Origin: Methanolobus sp.
Lineage (GTDB): Archaea > Halobacteriota > Methanosarcinia > Methanosarcinales > Methanosarcinaceae
DNA length: 64,000 nt
NCBI GenBank assembly: GCA_030154025.1
Contig: JASKKT010000005.1
Coordinates: forward strand, 1 to 64,000
Reading direction: 5' to 3'
The notes below the pieces were generated by a model, which saw only the letters and a list, made by a program, of their open reading frames with translations, did no database searches and had not been told where the DNA came from. Both the position numbers and the translations under genes were made by a program. This document shows, in pieces, positions 60,759-64,000 of the stretch. Numbering within the stretch: the first letter of the stretch is position 1; every line of letters begins with the position of its first letter.

Positions 60759-61438
60759 TCACACCTTTGTGGGTCCCTGACAACTATCTTTACCTTATCC
60801 CCGTCACTTATCCTGAGCATTTCCCGCAGTTTCACGGGAGCTATTATCTCAAGCAGGTCCGCAGGGTAATGTGTACGGTCCGGGATAACGACCGCGCCCC
60901 TGATGCCCTCGATCTCTATGAGGTAGCACTTCCCTCCTCCGAAACTGCGCTCACCGTCGCTGAAACCGTGAACTACTACCGGCTTTATGAGAGTCATCCT
61001 CTCCCGCATCTCTGCGCTGGCACCGTCAAGCCTTACGTTAAGAGTCCCGGGATAAGGCTTGAAACCCAGCTTGTCCCTGAACTGGGACATATAACCGTCC
61101 CTGGAAATGTAATACTGTCCTTCCCCAAGCCCTGTGATGACATTGCCGTAGAGGTCAATATCATTACGGTCCCTGCAGAAGATATTCCTGTATTCAGCAT
61201 ACTCATTTTTGAGCAGGTCCACACCTTTTTCCCTGAGCTGGACCATCTGGCCTCCGGCCACAAGCTGCCTTTCTATATACTGCTCGTCCTCAAGCTGCTT
61301 GAGAATCCTTGCAGCTGTCTTGGAACTTGTGGAGGTATACCTTGTGAACTCACTGGAGGAGATCTTGACCGGCTTCTCAATTGCCCCGAGCAATGCCAGT
61401 TTTTTAAGGGATTCGGTCCTGTACATAAATAGCGCCAT
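60755..61438 (-). CDS. ribK: CTP-dependent riboflavin kinase with N-terminal wHTH (RbkR type)
   Basis: N-terminal HTH (ISSSEFTRYTSTSSKTAARILKQLEDEQYIER) plus GEGQYYISRDGYMSQFRDKLGFKPYPGTLNVRL. Confidence 0.94.
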   Translation of the reverse strand: MALFMYRTESLKKLALLGAIEKPVKISSSEFTRYTSTSSKTAARILKQLEDEQYIERQLVAGGQMVQLREKGVDLLKNEYAEYRNIFCRDRNDIDLYGNVITGLGEGQYYISRDGYMSQFRDKLGFKPYPGTLNVRLDGASAEMRERMTLIKPVVVHGFSDGERSFGGGKCYLIEIEGIRGAVVIPDRTHYPADLLEIIAPVKLREMLRISDGDKVKIVVRDPQRCE

Positions 61439-61468
61439 CTCAAATATGAGTAGAATCTCATATATGAG
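61439..61468. promoter_or_regulatory. Tandem palindromes CTCAAATATGAG and CTCATATATGAG, candidate RbkR operator
   Basis: Two 12-bp palindromes immediately upstream of the ribK/RbkR start. Confidence 0.65.
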
Positions 61469-61697
61469 GAGTGGGAGATAAAGGTTTTGATGAGCGATGA
61501 AGAGGTGTGGTCTGAAAAGAACCAGATGCCAATACTCAGCATAGCTTGCCCGTGGGTGTCAATGAGTATTCACTTCTGCATGGCAGAAAGGACATGTTCG
61601 GTCTGTTGCTAATAAATAGGGAAATATTTATTTAAGCAAAAATATAATATTTATAACTATGGCGTAACCTATATATTAAACTTACTATTTAATAAGA

Positions 61698-62483
61698 GTG
61701 ATGGAATCGAAACTCAGATATTATTTTGGGTCGATGGTATTCCTGTCAGGCCTTATTTTATCCATAGGTGCGATAGCGTTTGCTATTATGGTTCACCTCA
61801 GGAGAACATCTGATCCTTCGGAAATAATCACCACTTATGGCCTTCTGGGTGTTGGACTTTCCTTCATACTTCTTGGGATAAACCTTATGATAAGCCAGCG
61901 CAGACCTTATGGTATTTATAGCAACTGGGTTATGATATTCGGTTTTGTGTTCTCGATCCTGGGTGTGTGGTCCTTTGCAAGGACTTATGGAAGCAACTGG
62001 GTATATCCAACTGTTGCATACGTGTCTTTTGCATACGCTGCCGGAATATGCCTGCTCTCGGGTAACGCCTTTGGGAACGCAGTAATAAAGCTCATTGAAG
62101 AGCGCTCCGTGCAGTTGCGTGAGATGGCAGCCGGCCTTTACACGGCAGAAGATATTGAGAGAGAAGTTGAAGAGACCTTGAACAAGTCTCTCTCCGATGG
62201 CAGCCGGTTTTCCGTATTCAACCTGGATATAAAAGAAGACGAAGCTGTTTTTGTCCATGGGAAAACCCTGAAGGAATCACCGCAGGACAGAGTTGAGATG
62301 ACAGATAGTATCAGCGAGGTCGAGTCCCTGCAAAGCGCTATCAATGGAAAGGTCAAAGTGAACGATTATGCTATCGATCTGACTACGAAGATGCTGAGTG
62401 CAACAATGAAGCAGCATACAGAAGAACAGAACAAGAAGATGTCAAACAAACTTAAGATGAAATTGAGCTCTATAAGGCGGTAA
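61698..62483 (+). CDS. Four-TM membrane protein with cytoplasmic C-terminal tail
   Basis: TM segments plus charged tail; directly upstream of the actin-like gene. Confidence 0.8.
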   Translation: MMESKLRYYFGSMVFLSGLILSIGAIAFAIMVHLRRTSDPSEIITTYGLLGVGLSFILLGINLMISQRRPYGIYSNWVMIFGFVFSILGVWSFARTYGSNWVYPTVAYVSFAYAAGICLLSGNAFGNAVIKLIEERSVQLREMAAGLYTAEDIEREVEETLNKSLSDGSRFSVFNLDIKEDEAVFVHGKTLKESPQDRVEMTDSISEVESLQSAINGKVKVNDYAIDLTTKMLSATMKQHTEEQNKKMSNKLKMKLSSIRR

Positions 62484-62485
62484 AC

Positions 62486-63541
62486 ATGGCAAAAGGACTG
62501 GATGTAGGAACAATGAACATAATCTGTGCAGAGAAGGGAAAAGGAGATTCCATTTCATTTGCACAGCAGAGGAACGCATTTTTGAAAATGGAAGCCGGCG
62601 ACCTGGCACAGAACATGCTGGACAGCGCCAAGATACTGTACACCCAGAAGGATGACACCATCAATGTCCTGGGCGAGGATGCTTTCAAGTTCTCGAACGT
62701 ATTCAACAAGCCCATAAGAAGGCCAATGAAGCAGGGCATCATCAGTCCTGAGGAGAAGGAATCCATCCCCATGATCAAGCTTATCATTGAAAGGGTGCTG
62801 GGCAAGCCTGAGAAAGAGAGCGAGATAGTATACATTTCAGTGCCTGCAAGCCCTGTTGACAGCAAGGTCAATGTCCTGTATCACAGTAAGACAGTTGAAG
62901 CCCTTGCAAAGAGAGCAGGTTACCAGACAAACCTTATAGACGAAGGACTGGCTGTAGTGTTCTCTGAACTCGGGGATTCCAATTTCACAGGTATCGGCAT
63001 AAGCGTAGGCGCAGGCATGACAAACATTACTGTGGCATACCTTGCAACACCAATCGTCTCCTTCAGCATTGCAAGAGGAGGGGACTGGATAGATGAACAG
63101 GTATCCAGCGCCACCGGAGTACCAAACGAGAGAGTAACCGCAATAAAGGAAACAGACTTCTCATTCAATTCAGAGTATGAGATCGGAAGCGTCCAGGGCG
63201 CCCTTGCACTTTACTATGATGCCCTGATAACTTACATCATTGCCAACCTGAAGAAGAAGCTCCTTGAGGTAGCACCCCCTGATGTCGAATTCCCGATAGC
63301 TATCGCCGGCGGCAGCAGCCGTGCAAAGGGATTCCTGGACGTATTCGAGAAGAGGATATCAGAAGCAAACCTTCCGATCAATGTCTCAAAGGTCAAGAAG
63401 AACAGATCTTCCACGGCTGATTCTAAGGACCCGATATATTCGATCGCAAGAGGAGGCCTGATCGCAGCCCTCACCAGAGAAGATGCAGAAGCTGTTCCTG
63501 CTACCCCAGAGGAAAAGACGAAAAAGGCAGTCACAGCTTAA
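62486..63541 (+). CDS. Actin-like/Hsp70-fold ATPase (MreB-like, volactin-like)
   Basis: GLDVGTMNIICAEK phosphate-1; GIGISVGAGMTNITVAY phosphate-2; IAIAGGSSRAKGF adenosine motif. Confidence 0.87.
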   Translation: MAKGLDVGTMNIICAEKGKGDSISFAQQRNAFLKMEAGDLAQNMLDSAKILYTQKDDTINVLGEDAFKFSNVFNKPIRRPMKQGIISPEEKESIPMIKLIIERVLGKPEKESEIVYISVPASPVDSKVNVLYHSKTVEALAKRAGYQTNLIDEGLAVVFSELGDSNFTGIGISVGAGMTNITVAYLATPIVSFSIARGGDWIDEQVSSATGVPNERVTAIKETDFSFNSEYEIGSVQGALALYYDALITYIIANLKKKLLEVAPPDVEFPIAIAGGSSRAKGFLDVFEKRISEANLPINVSKVKKNRSSTADSKDPIYSIARGGLIAALTREDAEAVPATPEEKTKKAVTA

Positions 63542-63613
63542 TTCCTCTTTTTCTTTTTCTTTATAATTACACTTTCCTTTTTGATATGCTGGCGTTCATG
63601 TCAGACCACCTGC

Positions 63614-63806
63614 TTAGTCTAATTCATTCAGTAAACATTCTATCAGATGTTTTGTCTCAGAAATACCTTCTTTTACACTGAGCCAGACTACTTCAAGGTT
63701 GACACCAAAATAAGCATGAATTAATTTGTCCCTTATACCTGCTAGATCCTTCCATGGCATTATAGATATCCTGCACATAGTCCCTTATGTCCCGAATCTT
63801 AACACC
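63614..63806 (-). pseudogene. HepT/DUF86 HEPN toxin remnant with internal deletion
   Basis: KIRDIRDYVQDIYNAM in one frame then PWKDLAGIRDKLIHAYFGVNLEVVWLSVKEGISETKHLIECLLNELD* in another. Confidence 0.75.
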
Positions 63807-64000
63807 TCAGACAACTTCTACTTCATGCAGGATATATCTCCCTATACTGGGTTTAAGCGCACTTTTCATTACAAGATCCACCTTGATTCCCAAAGATTCT
63901 GAAAGGTGGTTTTCAAGATGAACGAAACTGAAAATAGTGGGATTTCTGCTGAATTCCACCAGCACATCAAGATCACTTTTCGGAGTATGCTCTCCGCGCA
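63807..64000 (-). CDS. MntA-like minimal nucleotidyltransferase antitoxin, partial (runs off window)
   Basis: ARGEHTPKSDLDVLVEFSRNPTIFSFVHLENHLSESLGIKVDLVMKSALKPSIGRYILHEVEVV*. Confidence 0.85.
   Translation of the reverse strand, partial: RGEHTPKSDLDVLVEFSRNPTIFSFVHLENHLSESLGIKVDLVMKSALKPSIGRYILHEVEVV

Noticed and set aside
1-64000. CRISPR array or IS element
   Set aside because: No regularly spaced repeats, cas genes or transposase motifs seen while reading the window; short degenerate arrays could still be missed.

Overview
The window looks like ordinary methanogen chromosome; a Methanosarcinales/Methanosarcinaceae-type origin is inferred from gene content. Coding density is high. Housekeeping genes include PiT, Nre, NifS/NifU, aIF1, PurL, CDC48, RadA, CoaD, MutS/MutL, thermosome, Obg-like GTPase and RibB/RibK. 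There are cobalt ECF and cobalamin genes (CbiMNQO, CbiE, CbiD), a biotin ECF cluster (BioY-EcfA1A2T), an arsenic/thiol cluster and two tRNAs (Arg-GCG, Pro-GGG). The most interesting elements are: (1) a 1.4 kaa lipoprotein alpha-2-macroglobulin/complement-C3-like thioester protein with GCGEQ and a C3-type catalytic-His motif; (2) an AT-rich island abutting tRNA-Arg that encodes a radical SAM protein, a TcmP-like protein and a frameshifted DUF2971 protein, next to a RelBE-type TA pair and a HEPN-like protein; (3) a two-gene unit of a 4-TM membrane protein and an actin-like ATPase; (4) candidate palindromic operators upstream of the RbkR-type riboflavin kinase, bioY, an arsenic-type permease and an XRE regulator; (5) a duplicated tRNA-Pro 3' end with a perfect hairpin; (6) an MNT/HepT module at the right edge whose HepT carries an internal deletion and is absent from the ORF track. 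Three coding frameshifts were seen and may be real or sequencing errors. All family calls come from reading motifs; no database search was run.
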